From Epiperipatus broadwayi (taxonomy: Eukaryota; Onychophora; Udeonychophora; Euonychophora; Peripatidae), in contig JAQFVV010000020.1 in NCBI GenBank assembly GCA_028023455.1, forward strand, positions 7,983,092 through 8,047,091: 64,000 nucleotides of DNA. Reading direction: 5' to 3'. Below, in pieces: positions 11,039 to 24,412 of this stretch. Numbering within the stretch: position 1 is the first letter of the stretch; each line of letters starts with the position of its first letter. The position numbers and the translations under genes were made by a program. The notes under the pieces were generated by a model that saw only the letters and a list, made by a program, of their open reading frames with translations, was not told the DNA's origin and made no database searches.

Positions 11039-13665
11039 ATGACAACCTATTATTTAGGTACTTACAACTGCAGGGAAAGAAGATGGAAGAACTATCTAAT
11101 CTTGAATGAGACATTACTTGGACTTTCTGAAGTTAGAACAAAATGTGAAGAGACAATTGATTTTAGAAGTGGACATGTACTGAAGTACAAAGGCACATAT
11201 ATTGGAAGAACAAGTGGAAATAAAAAAAGTGGAAGAACAACATTGTGAAGATTGATGATGTTATTAGACAGAATGGCAAGATTACTTATTCAACTTAATA
11301 ATAGATACCAAATGCATAAAATTCAGATTTATGCCCAACAAGTTCTCATTGTGATTAAGAAATTAATGATTTTTATATGGATGTATAGAAGGATTTTGAT
11401 TAGACCAAACAACATTTTAAAATTGGCATGGGAGACTTTAATCCTAGGATTAGTAAATAATTAAAAAATGAAAGTGCTGTGTGTAAATGTGGTTATAGGA
11501 TATAAACTGGCGGACATTGCATAAAAAAAATATAAATTTTTTTCTTTGAGAAAAATACTAAGCGGAAATGGACATGAATGCATCTAAATGAAAATACAAC
11601 AGAATTGGATTATATTTTGTCTAAGATAAAATATGTGTTTCAAGATTGTAATGTTCTTTATAAATTCAACAAGGAAGTGATCATTGATTAGTGCGATGTA
11701 AGATAGATAGATGTTAATTCAAAACTAGAGAAACAAAAATTATTAAGAAAAACTATTCACAGTTGATATTTCTAACCTTCAGAAACATTCCAATGAATTT
11801 TAATTAGAACTTGCAAATTATTTCTAAATGTTACCAGATTTTTGAATGTGATTCAAATTTAAATGAAATCAATAGGAAGATAACTGATATACTTTTAAAA
11901 CCTGCAACAAAGATAGCTCTTATAAGAAAAAAAGGAATATGAAAATACATAAAAATGATGCATTAAGAAAGATTGAATATCTAGAATTTGTAACATAATG
12001 CAAAAAAAATATAATTGTGAATTAGATAGGAAAGCTGTAGAAGAGAATAAAAATCTCAAAACTGCAAAGTAACATCCTTATATTGGTATGAATCTTATTT
12101 CTGCAAAAAGAAAAAAGATTATTTTATTTTTAAGAAGAGAGATAACAATGTGTAGAAGAGTTCTATCAAGAATTATATAATAATAAAGGATAAGAAAAAG
12201 TATCTCCTAAAACTACCTACTTTAGGTCTGAATTGTCCAGGATTTTTAAAAAGAAGTGAGAGTGAGACATAATTAAATCTATGAAGAAAGGAAAAACTCC
12301 AGGTAATGATGGAATTATAATCAATGTCTTAAAAGAAGCAGGTGAAGGAATAGAAATTTTTTTGATAAATAAATAATAAAGATATTCCAATATTAATACT
12401 TTAAAAAGGTGATAAAGAAAATATTACAAATTACAGACCCATCAGTTCTTTACAAAAATTTTTACCAACATAATTACAACTTGTCTACAATAAACTTTGG
12501 ATTTTAAATAATCAAAAGAGCAAGCTTGAATTAAAAGTGATTTCAATACAGTGGATCATATCCAGGTACTGAGAGAAGTTATAGAAGGAATCAATGAATA
12601 TGAGTTGTTATTATAGTTTGAATTTGTCAATTATGACAAGGCATTTGATCCTATAAGTATTTTTTCAATGATTAAGCATTGGATCAACAAGGTATAGATC
12701 CAGAATATTGTTGTATTCTGAAGAATATTTTAAAAAATGCAATGGCAGTGAATAAATTGCATAATGATACTAGTAAGGTTAACTTAGACATAATAGTATG
12801 ACACAGTGACTCCATATTTTCAAAACTTTTTACAACCATTTTGCAAGAAATATTTTGTATATTAAAATGGGAAGCTAAGTGTATAATAGTAAACAGATTA
12901 TTTAAGTCTAAGTCATCTAGATTTTGCAACTGTAATTTTTTTTGTAAATACTGCATCAAGGCTTCAGATAATGTTGCAAGAATTGTCAGATAAAAGTAAA
13001 AAAAAAACTAACAGTAAATATTAAAAAGACTAAAGTAATGTTCAATGAATTTTCTCAAAAGAAGAAAATAAAGGTGATGATTTAGAAGAAATTAACAATT
13101 ACAAATGTCTTAGTCAGATTATTACTATAGATAGAAACATAATAGAGAAAATTAATCATAGAATTAAATCTGCTTGAAGTGCTTTTGGTAGAAATAACTT
13201 AATAATAAAAGAAAATATGCCTATGTGTTTGAAAAGAAAAGTTTTTAGTAAAAGTGTTTTACCAATTCTTATATGAATCTGAGACTTAGACACTTAATAG
13301 AAGAGCAATACAGAAACTTTAAATCACTCAACACAGTATGGAGAGATTATGTTAGGAGTAGATACATGGGTGAGAGAACAAATGAATGTTACTATCATCT
13401 GTGAAAGAATTATGAAACTGAAGTGGAAGTAATTATGAAACTGAAGTGGAGTTCAGCTGGAAATATTTTTAGAAGAGATGAAGATAGATGGACAATTGAA
13501 ATCTTAAACTGGATTCCAAGAGTTTGTAAAAGATCTAGAAAGGAATCATATGTGAGATGGATGATGAAATAAGGAAATGTGCTGGGTTTATGTGGAGAAG
13601 AGAGGCTAGAGATTTTTGAAACTGGACCAAACTTGGAGATTCATCCTGCAGTGTGTGATGAAATC
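11039..13665 (+). pseudogene. Decayed full-length RTE retrotransposon ORF (copy 2)
   Basis: It starts with ATG at 11039 and 'TTYYLGTYNCR', and keeps 'LGLSEVR', 'YAPT'-like and 'GDFNARI'-like segments in broken frames. The middle shows 'GKTPGNDGI' (about 12290), 'NYRPISSL' (about 12430), a degraded 'DYDKAFD' (about 12630) and a ruined FADD region (about 12925). It ends with 'RRDEDRWTIEI' (about 13475) and a terminal CATCCTGCAG at 13644. The order is collinear with copy 1 throughout and many stops are present. It shows residues missing from copy 1 near 6240, so it helps locate that deletion. It lies in the 31.4-kb intron in the same orientation as the host gene. Confidence 0.8.
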
Positions 13666-15958
13666 AACTTTCTACATAATAAACTTTTTTTTCATGTGTA
13701 GTCTGTTAACATTTTGGTATCTTATTTTACTTTAAATTATTCTTATATATCTCTGTGATGATTAGCATGTAATTAAATCATGAAGAAAAAATATATATTG
13801 AAGATTAATTGTTGCATTTGGAAAAATAATTGTGAATATTATTTTTAGAAAATACATATATGGATTTTTTTAAAATTCTGTCTTCTCTTATTAAAAAAAT
13901 ATATTTGATGCTTCTAGAAGATAAAGGTGCATTATCATTTGATTTTGCCTTTTTAATTTGTATTTTTTGTGTTATATAGGTGTATCATTTATCATAATTC
14001 ATAACTTAGATAATCATAAAATCAGTAGATATCAAAAAGCAAAGCAGTCAGTTCTTCCAATCTCTCATGATTCTTTAGAGTTTATTCAACATATAAAGAA
14101 CTGGGAAAGAAAGATTTGGATTCTTTTTGTTTTTGAAGGAGATCCTATATGTAAAACTGAACAAAATCAATGATTTATATATATATATATAAGATATGTA
14201 AGGGTCTCATGATGTAGTGATAGTACTTTATGTTATGCACAAGGCAGGGGTCTATTGTCCAACCAAAATAACTACCAATTAGTTTCTTATCTAGAAAGAT
14301 AAAGAAGAATAGAAAAATATTAAAACATTTACTGTCTGTTATTTGAAAAACTTGATGATTAATGAGTTTTTTTTGTTTAGTACTCCACTATGTAGATTTC
14401 TGGAGAAGCATTTATCCAGAAATTGCTTTTTATAAGGCTTTTATACTTTAACTTGTATAGAATATATATTACAAGATCCATTTATACTATAAAATATATG
14501 CATCATTTTTTGCTTAACATTATTTATTTCTTTGAAAATATTTAAGTGTGGATATGATTTAGGGTTCTTGTCTTTCGAAGGTTTATTCTGCTGTTAGCTT
14601 TCAAACTGTAGAAATTTCAAAAAGCCTATAGGAACTAGTTAAAAGTCACTGAAAAGAAATGGCTAAAATGTAATTTTTACTATTACCATAGTATCATAGT
14701 ATAAGAGAAATGTCTTGTTTTTCATTGTCATAATTAGAATGTTATGCATCAATTTAGAATAAAGCTGTCACAAACTACTTTTGTATAATTTTTTGAAAAC
14801 TATGATTAGGAAGAATGACATGTAATTACCAAGAATTTATGTGAATTCTTGATATTGTCCTATAATATTGAACCTTGGTATCTACTTGCCAAGGTATATA
14901 TCTGAAGCTAATTCAAATTATGGTGTTTTCAGTTGTAATTTAAATAGAGGCATCTTGATTTTTATAAAAGGACAGTGCATACTAAGTGTAAAAACATTAT
15001 GTGTGCACTCAAGATGAGATACTAATGTTATAGATGATTTGTTAGAAAAAAAATTTGAACTTCATAATTATCAAAAGTGAATAAAAATTCTGCATTACAA
15101 GTATATTAATTAAAAAAAAATTAAGATCATGCAGGAACAAATGTTTCTACCAAATTTAAGATATGAATTAAAATGGATATTGATATATCAACTAAAACTT
15201 ATGAATTCACATAATAAAGTATTTTATGTTATTGAAAAAGTCAATACTATGTGCAGTATTTCATTACCTTTATTTATTTTCATTGTTTCATTTCAAATTT
15301 CATATTATGGTGACTATTATAATATATTATGACATAAAAACATGGTTGCAGATACTTTTACACTAATAGTCAAATATGCACTTAAAATTTATCAATTTAA
15401 AATCACCTCCAAGTTATATCATTTGTATTTTATCATAATCAATTTTTATTATAAGTAAAATAAAGGAAAATGAAAGAATACATAATTTAAAGGCATTTTC
15501 ATATGCAATAAAATTGATATATTCACATGATTTGGTTTATGAATAACTGAAAAGCATAAATAGTACTGAAAACTATTAACACACATTCTAAACATACACA
15601 TATGTATGTGATATAGATATTTTTAGCAAAAATAAATAACAAAAAAAAGTACTATACATAATTCATATTTATGATGGAAACAAATGTTCTTTTTCTTTAT
15701 TCTTCTTATGATGGAAATTGATGATATTAAAATATAAAAGATACAATTTTGTAGGTGATTTTGAATTGATTATTTTAAAATGCCTGTTACACATTGTAAA
15801 GAATATGGCAATATGAATTTAAAAATTAAAATTTAGAACATTAAAATATTTTTTACTAATTTTTTTTTATTTAATATTTTTTTCAAACCGAGTAAGTGAA
15901 TCAGAAGGTTTTGACATCATGGATATGTGGGTTTTATTCTATTATTTCTTTTATTAAA
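13666..15958. other. Intronic AT-rich stretch; possible tRNA-like relic near 14195-14265
   Basis: No coding or transposon protein motif is visible. At 14203-14260 a word like an A box ('GATGTAGTGATAGTAC') is followed about 35 nt later by a B-box-like 'GGGGTCTATTGTCC', suggesting an old tRNA-derived SINE; this is weak. Small open frames at 13958 and 15129 look like chance AT-rich ORFs. Confidence 0.4.
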
Positions 15959-16240
15959 CTAAAACAATTGCTATTTGCCTGAAGGCTTGTATGATGGTAT
16001 TTTAGATGTGATAATGTGTTGGAGCATTTTCATCATCTATCATTAAATGTTGAATATCTAGAAAATTTTAAACTTTTTAAAAACTTTTATGCACAAATAG
16101 ACAAGACGGGTTACTGTGTTGGGTTGTCTATTTGTGTGTTATTACTAACATTCGGTTATATTTGGAAAATTTAAAATTTTCTAGACATTCGACATTTAAT
16201 GATAGTTCATCTTATTACATCTAAAACAATTGTTATTTGC
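15959..16240 (-). mobile_element. Foldback SINE-like unit (family A) with 20-bp target duplications
   Basis: The element 15979-16220 is flanked by ctaaaacaattgctatttgc (15959-15978) and the same 20-mer with one change at 16221-16240. Inside, 36-nt arms (16038-16073 and 16170-16206) are reverse complements with two mismatches, and a second inner pair (cacaaatagac / gtctatttgtg) makes a nested hairpin. The left side carries an asymmetric tail, read on the minus strand as 'CATCTAAAATACCATCAT' then 'CTTCAG'. That tail is shared with the family copies at 23570, 24062 and 53819. A target duplication of about 20 bp is what LINE-type target-primed retrotransposition leaves, not what most DNA transposons leave. 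Confidence 0.75.
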
Positions 16241-17926
16241 TAAAATAAATTAATAATTATTGCGTTAAATAATGTATGCCGAATAATACAAAGTAATACA
16301 ACTTTATTTGTAGTAATATTTATGCATTTTATATAATTTATTTTTGTAGTAATAAATAAATAAATAAAAAAATTTACTCATAATAATAAATCATTAGTGA
16401 TAATAAAATTTATTTATTTATGTCTGCATTTTATTATCCAATTATATGAGATTAAAAATATGATTATCATTTTTTGTTGATATTAGTAAAGCATTTAATC
16501 TAACATGCAAACATTCATGGAATCACTTGCAATAATAATAAATATTAAGGTAAATCATGAATATGGTGGTTGTAAGAATATGTTATTTTCCTCACCAGTA
16601 GAGAAGATGGCAAAATATCTCGATTATTTTTTATTTTTATAGTCAGCAATCATCTAACCAATCTCGATCACTTAAGCCCTTTATTCCATACTTAATATAC
16701 CCATTTATTAAATAATAACTGAATGGCTAGCTGGATTGGCTAATAGTAACTACTTGAAAAAATTATGACTTGAAAATATTTGTGAGGTTTACCTGACCAG
16801 GACTCAAACCTAAACTACAAGAAGGAAGATGAATGTGCAAATGATTATACTATGATATACTGGCATCATTTTCAGTGATTTAAACTATTTTCCAAATTTA
16901 AAATAATTGTTATAGATCTGCAATTTTATAAAAGATCAGAGATAGTTTTAAATTGCACAATTTGACCATTTATATATATGGAAAATAATGAATTTGGATT
17001 TTGAATTGCTGAAATCAAAAGATTTTGAAATGCAAAATGATAGGTTTTTAGCATTAACTTTATTCGATAATAGAAGTTTGCTGACATAAAATATTGAACT
17101 TATTTATTAAATTGAAGTAATAAATATGAGTTTGAAATATTGGCAATTTGCAGTGCTTTTTGTCAGAAAATTTTTATGTATAAACTCAGGATAATGAGGG
17201 ACAGAGATGAGCGAATTCATCACAGCTTGCTTTCAGGATAACATGGGACCTGATAGACATTCGTTATAGAACTGAAGGTGACTCTTATTTATTGCTCTGT
17301 ACAACTAAATTGAATTAAAATATGTAATAAAGTTCTTGATAAAAAAAAAGTGAGTTATCTAAAAAAGAATTAGTAATGGTTGTATTAACTTTATTTTAAT
17401 TTTTATTTTATGTGCATTTGAGTAGTAATAGTTGTTGTTTTTATAGAACTGTATTTAATAAGCTTTGAGAAGTAAGTTGCTGAGTGAATATAGTTCTATC
17501 CTAATAAAAATTATTAATTAATTATAAACATGATATAAAACAATTGATATCCTTAGCAGAAATTTTATTAATATAATAAACATTTGTTATTGTTTTTTTA
17601 ATTATTACTGTAATTATTAACATTAATATAAATTGCCACAAGTTTTAATCAATAAAAGTACTGCATTTTTTCTATTAATATTATAGTATTCAAGAATTTA
17701 GAATACAGAAGAATATGATATTTCTCCTACAAATTGTGAAAGCTTGCATTACATTATAATCTTATTTGTTTACAGTTATTGCAATAATATTTGTTTGATC
17801 AGCACATATTAAACCGGAATCTTTACCCTCTAGTTAATAATAGCTGGGTATCCAATTACTGACGAATACTTATAAATATACATAACCATATTGAGACAAG
17901 TTTTCATAAAGTTTATTTTATTTTAT
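16241..17926. other. Intronic AT-rich stretch, no gene seen
   Basis: It contains TAAA-type simple repeats near 16360 and a B-box-like word on the minus strand near 16800. No coding exon, transposon motif or RNA gene is recognisable. Confidence 0.45.
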
Positions 17927-18325
17927 GAGCTTAGCCAACTTTCAACTCCTACAAGTTTTCAGTTTACTACGGGGAATCTTGGACTAACCTGTCTATTCAT
18001 GTAGCCCATCATAGATACCTATATAATAAAGCTAGAACAGATACACACCAATATTTAATGAGCTTAACCAACTTTTGACTCCTACAAGTCTTCAGTTTAC
18101 TACGGGGAATCTTGGGCTAACCTGTCTATTCATGTAGCCCATCATAGATACCTATATAATAAAGCTAGAACAGATACACACCAATATTTTATGAGCTTAA
18201 CCAACTTTCGACTCCTACAAGTCTTCAGTTTACTACGGGGAATCTTGGGCTAACCTGTCTATCCATATAGCCCATCATAAATACCTATATAGTAAAACTA
18301 GAACACATACACACCAATATTTTTT
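17927..18325. repeat. Three tandem copies of a 133-bp unit
   Basis: The unit begins 'GAGCTTAACCAACTTT' and includes 'CTACGGGGAATCTTGG' and 'GTAGCCCATCATAGATACC'. Starts fall at 17927, 18060 and 18193, exactly 133 bp apart, with roughly 90 percent or better identity by eye. The spacing is not a multiple of three and the unit is interrupted by stops, so it is not a protein repeat. It directly abuts the orphan coding tail at 18330. Tandem duplication near the end of a retroelement is one possible origin. Confidence 0.9.
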
Positions 18326-18329
18326 GACC

Positions 18330-18505
18330 ATTTTTCTACAATTGGTCATCCTTTCACACTGTTATCTGTTGATGTAGTGTGCACTGAATGTAACAAATTT
18401 AAACCAAAAATTAAAAAGGCATGGCACATATTAGGTGACAAAAATCCTATCATTAGAAAAAAATCACGTGTACCCCTCTCAAAACAATGGTCTATTCTCC
18501 CTAAT
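18330..18505 (+). pseudogene. Unidentified coding tail of about 57 residues, probably from a mobile element
   Basis: One frame stays open from about 18327 to a TAA at about 18503 and has non-random composition. It reads 'HPFTLLSVDVV', then 'CTECNKFKPKIKKAWHI' and 'RVPLSKQWSILPN'. The C-x2-C followed by basic residues could be part of a small zinc-binding segment. I do not recognise the family. It has no splice-site context making it a transporter exon, and it starts where the 133-bp tandem repeat ends, so a transposon C-terminus is the simplest guess. Confidence 0.4.
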
Positions 18506-18879
18506 TAAAAGCTCATATTCAAATTTTATGTAAATAACAATAACAACATATATACACCTAATCCTAATTTATAATTTATGCTATGTTTATGACTCTTAGG
18601 AGTCTAAAGTTGTTTAAGCATATAAAATAAGATAAACTATATGAAAGCTTTTCTCAGTACGGTTATTATATATTTATAGTCATGTGAAACTGGGTTAAAG
18701 TGTATAATTTTATAATGACTAATATTTAATAGCTAACGGTATTGGTTATAGACTAGTTATCAGGCAAAAAAATCCTAAATCTGATTGTAATTTGAAGAAA
18801 TTTTTTCAGCTCAGTTAATATCCCAAATCATGGATATGGCAAGTGGATACAATGGTTACTATCTCACATGGCCATTTGT

Positions 18880-19200
18880 AAGAACCTTCCACATTCCCCA
18901 TATATATATATAAGAGGACACCCTGGGGAAGGTACTTGATATTGTACTGAAACGTCAGCATTTAGCTTTTTTACTACACGGAATATCCTGCAAATAGTAA
19001 TAATAATATGACATATATATATTTTGCCCTTTCTATAACGTATCGGGCCCCTTAAAGTTGGGCTGCCACAATACGACCTCTCACTACGTTGTGTAACTAC
19101 CTACACCTCGAGCCCTCCACGTTATGCCACAATCTACCCTCTCACCCTACATGTAATTACGTGTATATGTGTACTCCACTTCCCCCAAAATAAATAATAT
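18880..19200. repeat. C-rich patch with two degenerate ~63-bp units and a hairpin-GAAAC motif
   Basis: At 18927-18960 a short hairpin (GTAC, 8-nt loop, GTAC) is followed by 'TGAAACGTCAGC', the same kind of motif seen in the inverted repeats at 31133 and 62836. From about 19060 two degenerate units of roughly 63 bp follow, each with 'GCCACAAT' and 'CCTCTCAC'. The patch has more G and C than its surroundings. No protein is evident. Confidence 0.45.
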
Positions 19201-22200
19201 AACATAGTGAAATCGCCTCACCGGGTTCTAGCTCTAATAATTAATGAGATATTCAATTAAATGCTTTACTAGCTCAAATTTCTTAAAATTACTTAGGTTC
19301 TGTTTTAGACTAACTCAAATAACTATTCTATAATTCATGAGACTAGAAGTGGAAATAAAGAGTGACAAAGTAGATTACATTGAGATAATATCCCATAGGA
19401 TACCACCTCAATGGCATAAGAACACTATCCCCCCTTATACTACTATTACATATAATAACTACATAGTATTCTTATGACTTCTGCAACTTCTAATCACTAA
19501 GACTTATTTAACAATTAAAGTATCAATCTTTTATCGATAATAACAATAATAGTAATTATCTAGCTCAGATAAAATAATCTCAGGTTCTTAAATTTATTCA
19601 AGGTTAAATTAAAATAAAGTAGCAAAATATGATAAGGGATTTTGTGTCATAATTTACTACTCTGAAATTAAATTAATAATAAAACAATAATAATAATAAT
19701 CACAATCTTCATCGTTTAATCTAACTAGTACAGCTTTTCTTTTATCGCACATTTATAACCGTAATAAATTAGTTAATAATCTAATATCCTCCTTTTTTAT
19801 CTTTAAGTAATAAAATAAATTAGTAAGTGGCAGTATTTAGATAATCTGATAAATGAAGCAAGTGACAACTAATAGCATACAATTTAGCAAATTATTATGA
19901 CAATGGATTTATGACCAGTAACACAATGCAATTTTATAATTATTCAATTACAACAAAAAAAAAAATCAATAAATATTTAAGATTAAATATACTTCTCTAT
20001 TTATATTTTGTGCAAACAATTATGTACTTAGTTTAATGACGGTAAACATACCCTATGAATTCATGCAATGATGTAGAGAAAACAAAACTCAGACACAAGT
20101 TTTAATAAACAAATTTTAGAATTTTATTAACAACAATCAAAATTAAGATAAAACAAACAAATCTATTTACATTTATTTACAAGGGATATCCTCTTTTCTT
20201 TTAACACTACAAAAGTTGAATTATACATTTTTAGATTTTTTTTTATAGTTAATTTAAATTATTATACCTTTTATAAGTTATTTATTTATTTCTCATAAGG
20301 TTTATTATATTACTCATTTTAACTATTTTATGGGTAATACTATTCTTTACCTTTTAATATTAAAGTTACCATATTATAAATTATATATGTGGATAAACAT
20401 CATTGATAACATTATAAATTTACAATCAATATGGTTTTTCCTCTTAAAAAAAAATTACATTTCTTGTAACTCTATATAAGTCACTCTGCATATTGTTCAA
20501 ATATTATTACTACCTATTACATTTGTTATCTAATGCTCGTAAACTCTAATACATTTATTCAATTAAGCCATACTCATGTATAATGCCATAACACGGGTTT
20601 AATTATCACCTGTTTCAGTTTCACATATATTATAATTATCGAATGTTATTACATTCTTTAAATATGCAATACTTATATTTTAACTACAAACAACAATAAG
20701 AAAACGTTAAATCATTTTTAATATTTTTGTATATTTCTATTTGGGTATATTTTTATAAAATTATAGTTCATTCCTTGAAAAATTAACATAATTCTCTGAC
20801 TCATTCCTTTCTTAGGATATCTGCATCTCTCTTTCAATAATCATAATCTACTCTACATTAATACTTAACTATTCTTATTTCAAATAACAGCATGACATAC
20901 ATTCTAAAATATCTATTGTTTCTTTTCAATAGACTTATCAAATAACGATGTAGTTGCAAGAAATACAGATAAAGATAGCGAAAGATGTATAGGATATCGG
21001 GAAGATAGATAGATAACTTATCAAACTATATACTTCAAAATGTATGGAAGAGTGTGAATAGGTCCGACATTCATTGTCTGATAACCCTGGTGATAAGCAT
21101 GATGTGGCAGCTATTTATTCAGCTTTACCAAACATCTAATAAGATTCACAAGAAAGATAAAAATAACACTGTCCATGACAACATGTGTAACAGTCGTAGG
21201 GCTTTGTTAACTACGCTGATTACCATCTAAAACTACTTATTATTTCATTCCCTGTAGCATCCTAGTTTTTTTTTTTAATACATCCTCTTGGTTTCCGAAT
21301 CTCCACGTACTACCAAGTCACTACCCAAACTATCTCTCAAGATTTTTACTGTATCCAACATCAATAAAACTAACTACCTTTTAAAACAATAAACAAAATT
21401 CACTAATATAAAACATTCCCCTATTCCATAAGAACAATTTGTCTTGCTTTATTACACTGTAGGTTCGACATCTACGTCTTGTTAAAATAACACTTAAATA
21501 TCCTAATCGGAAAAATTAACAGAAAATACGACATAACCATCAGTTATATTGAACTATATTAATAACACATTAAATGATTATCGTATGCATATTTTTAAAA
21601 AATCTAATTACATCTCAAAATGTTTTAGAGTGTTGTTTTTCAAAATGCGTTTTACATTAATTATAACAATAAAACTTTTGCATTTCATTCATTCGATTCA
21701 CAGCTGATCTAAATAAATAAAACATACATTATATCATTAATAACCATAAAATGTTACCAAAATAATCTTTACCTTCCTATGAGAGTTTGTAGTAGGTTTC
21801 TTTCTCCTCGAGCATCGCAAACATACAAAATTTCCACACACATACAATTTTATTTGAACATTCAAAATCAAACATATTATTTTATATAATGTTATATTGC
21901 GAATTAATGTATTTGTTTCCCTATCGCTATCTAAAACTTAATGTTTAACTTAGATTAATAAAGAAAATAATTTAAACCATAATTACATATTTTCTGGCGG
22001 TAAATCTTGATTAGTCCCCTAATATTTATTATTTGCTCCTTTGTCCGAATGTTCTTCTTTCTGATTATTAAAGTTTTAAATACATTAGTTCATTTAGCAA
22101 ACTGTTTAGATGATCTTTAGTTTCAATGCTTAATTCAAAATTATTAAAAAAACATTTATTTAGTTATCCCACGAAGTTTTTAATGTTCGGGCGAATATTA

Positions 22201-23569
22201 CCTCGGCGCGTTGATGCATCTTTATTTCTAGCTGAACTACAATTCTTTAATCATTACGGTACCAATTGCGTTTTTTCCATGGATCCAATATTTTATATTT
22301 ATTTCTCTGTAAAATATTTTTTTCTCTTCTTCAGGCAAGTATTTTCCTTGGTAATTTCACTTTCATTCATTATTAATTTATATACAACATTTTCGATCTT
22401 TAACTATTTCTAGAGTATTTGCTCAAGTCATCTTGAAGAAAGCAATTCAAATTATTTCAATAATAAAAATTCTTTTTGTCCATTTATTCTTATACGAATA
22501 ATATTTATTTTTATTTCCCATTATATTCATTAACTTTGTGCACAATGTCCTTTCATTAATTTTATACGCACTAAAGCAGTTTTCATAGTAATATGCTATA
22601 CAAACTATATCAATGAACAACATTAACATTTTTGAATATTATAAAATTTATAACTTGGTTTTCAGAATCCATCCATTTTTCATTGAAAATTCTGATTATA
22701 TTTTGATAGAATCCACTGGCAGGTTACTGTGGAGTTAGTGAAACAATATTATGAGAACTTTTTCAAAAATTTATTCTTAGATTCTCTTTGGAAGATTTTA
22801 AATTGTCAGTTAGTTTCTTTCAAAGATATTATTAAAGTTATAATAAAATTGACTAATAAATTGAAGAAAGAAAGAAATTTTAAAGAGCTTAAAATTTTAC
22901 CTCTGCTCTGGAGTCAACACATTTTTGTTCTCCTCGTTTATACAATTAATTGGCGCGATTTTTGTTGTCTGCCAAGATCTGTCTTTTTATTGGTCAATCC
23001 CTACTTTGGTTTATAGACAATTTCTAAAGTTTTAAAATCGTGACGTAATAAACTTAAATATTAACCTATTATTATTTTTAAATTAATTATTATCTATTAC
23101 AATTTAATTACTTTTAAAATAATTTTGAAACAATAATTAATAAAGATGTATAATTTTATTTTTTATTATAATGTGTGACAATTCCATCCAGTTCTATAAT
23201 ATACTATTTAAATATTTTAATTATTTGTATTAATTTAAACTGGTGCTTATACATAAAATATTCCAGACAGTCACGTAGACATTTCCGGTGTTTAGTCTAG
23301 TTTTATCTGTATTAATAAATTTGCTACTTATCTTATTTAAAATGATTATATAAAATTTAGAAAAATAATTTAGAAAAATATAGGACTAGATGCAATCCCC
23401 ACCATCACAATACTTATTATTAAATATATTACATTAATCTTTTACTACTTAATCATAGTTCATAATAATAAATACTATATAATATTAATTTTAAAATTTT
23501 TTAGTAATTGACCATTGATAACCATCATTGACCCATAGAAAAGGGCACAATATATATATATGTATGTGT
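19200..23569. other. C-skewed AT-rich block without recognised genes
   Basis: For more than 3 kb the + strand has visibly more C than G (frequent AC, CAT and CTAC words), unlike the G-leaning sequence on either side. The small open frames at 22126-22413 and 22729-23016 have no motif I recognise. I looked for LTR ends, transposase words and transporter exons and saw none. The skew would fit an old element or transcription unit on the minus strand, but that is inference. Confidence 0.4.
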
Positions 23570-24055
23570 GTGTAACTATTTCCAACATCTAATTGAATTG
23601 TTAAATGTTTTTTAACAAAATTAAATTTATTTATACTTCAAGTACATTCGATTATTAGTATTAATTCATAGGTTAACCTAGAGCACAATTTTTTGACTGG
23701 TGTTACTCTCCTCTCTTCTTCAGATATAGTTGATCTGATCAGTGACAGTATGGCACATAAATTAAACTGATTGATTTTAATGTATCATCTTAAACTCAGT
23801 ATTCATAAATTTAACCAGTTCAGTTTTGATACTAATCTATATTGTGAAAGAGAGAGAATTTTACTACTTAAAATATTGTATTCTATATTTACTTGTAAGT
23901 TATTCCTAATTATTGAATATATTTGGAAATGAAGAAATAAACTTTGGGTTTTTCTAAAAGCACTTAATAATTCAACTAAATGAAAAGAAATAATCCAACA
24001 TATAACTAGAAATAAAATGCCATCATCACAAGTCTTCAGACAAATATTAAAATAA
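23570..24055 (+). mobile_element. Foldback SINE-like unit, family A, larger diverged copy
   Basis: The left part reads on the minus strand as the family A sequence: 'CATACTGTCACTGATCAGAT', then 'CTGAAGAAGAGAGGAG', then a tail-like end. The right part reads on the + strand into 'TTTTTCTAAAAGCACTTAAT' and 'AATAATCCAACAT'. After it comes the asymmetric tail ('AAATGCCATCATCACAAG', 'CTTCAG'). This is the same head-to-head arrangement as the 53819 copy. A possible target duplication (TAACTATTT at 23573 and 24053) overlaps element sequence and is not reliable. Confidence 0.6.
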
Positions 24056-24061
24056 CTATTT

Positions 24062-24330
24062 ATAATTATGTTGGATTATTTCCACCATCGAATATTAACA
24101 TTCAATTGTTAGTAATAACACGTAGGTTGTTTTTTTTTCTTCCATGTTATTACTATCAGTAGATTCACCCTTGTGTTTTTACCAATTGTTAAATGTATTT
24201 CAAAAGTTTAAATAAAATTTGAATTTTTCTAAAACCATTTAATAATTAATATTAGATTATGAAAATAATCCAAGATATAATTTCAACAAAGATATCATTA
24301 TTATTAACCTTCAGACAAGCATTAAACACA
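24062..24330 (+). mobile_element. Foldback SINE-like unit, family A, short copy
   Basis: It starts 'TGTTGGATTATTTCCACC' and closes with the reverse-complementary 'GAAAATAATCCAAG' near 24265. The asymmetric tail ending 'CCTTCAG' (24308-24314) follows. The centre lacks the tRNA-like head, as in the 15979 copy. It abuts the preceding unit, so the two either inserted next to each other or duplicated. Confidence 0.6.
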
Positions 24331-24412
24331 TACATTTGTTATTTTTTCAATCATGTATTTTTGTTTATTTTTAATCCCTTTATGAGAAATCATTATTAAC
24401 TATTATATATAT

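Noticed and set aside
22126-23016. Two ~95-codon + strand frames
   Set aside because: No recognised domain, AT-driven composition, no continuity between them; kept only as part of the C-skewed block.
23573-24061. TAACTATTT as a target duplication of the 23570 unit
   Set aside because: The left copy overlaps the conserved element end ('TATTTCCA'), so it cannot be separated from element sequence.
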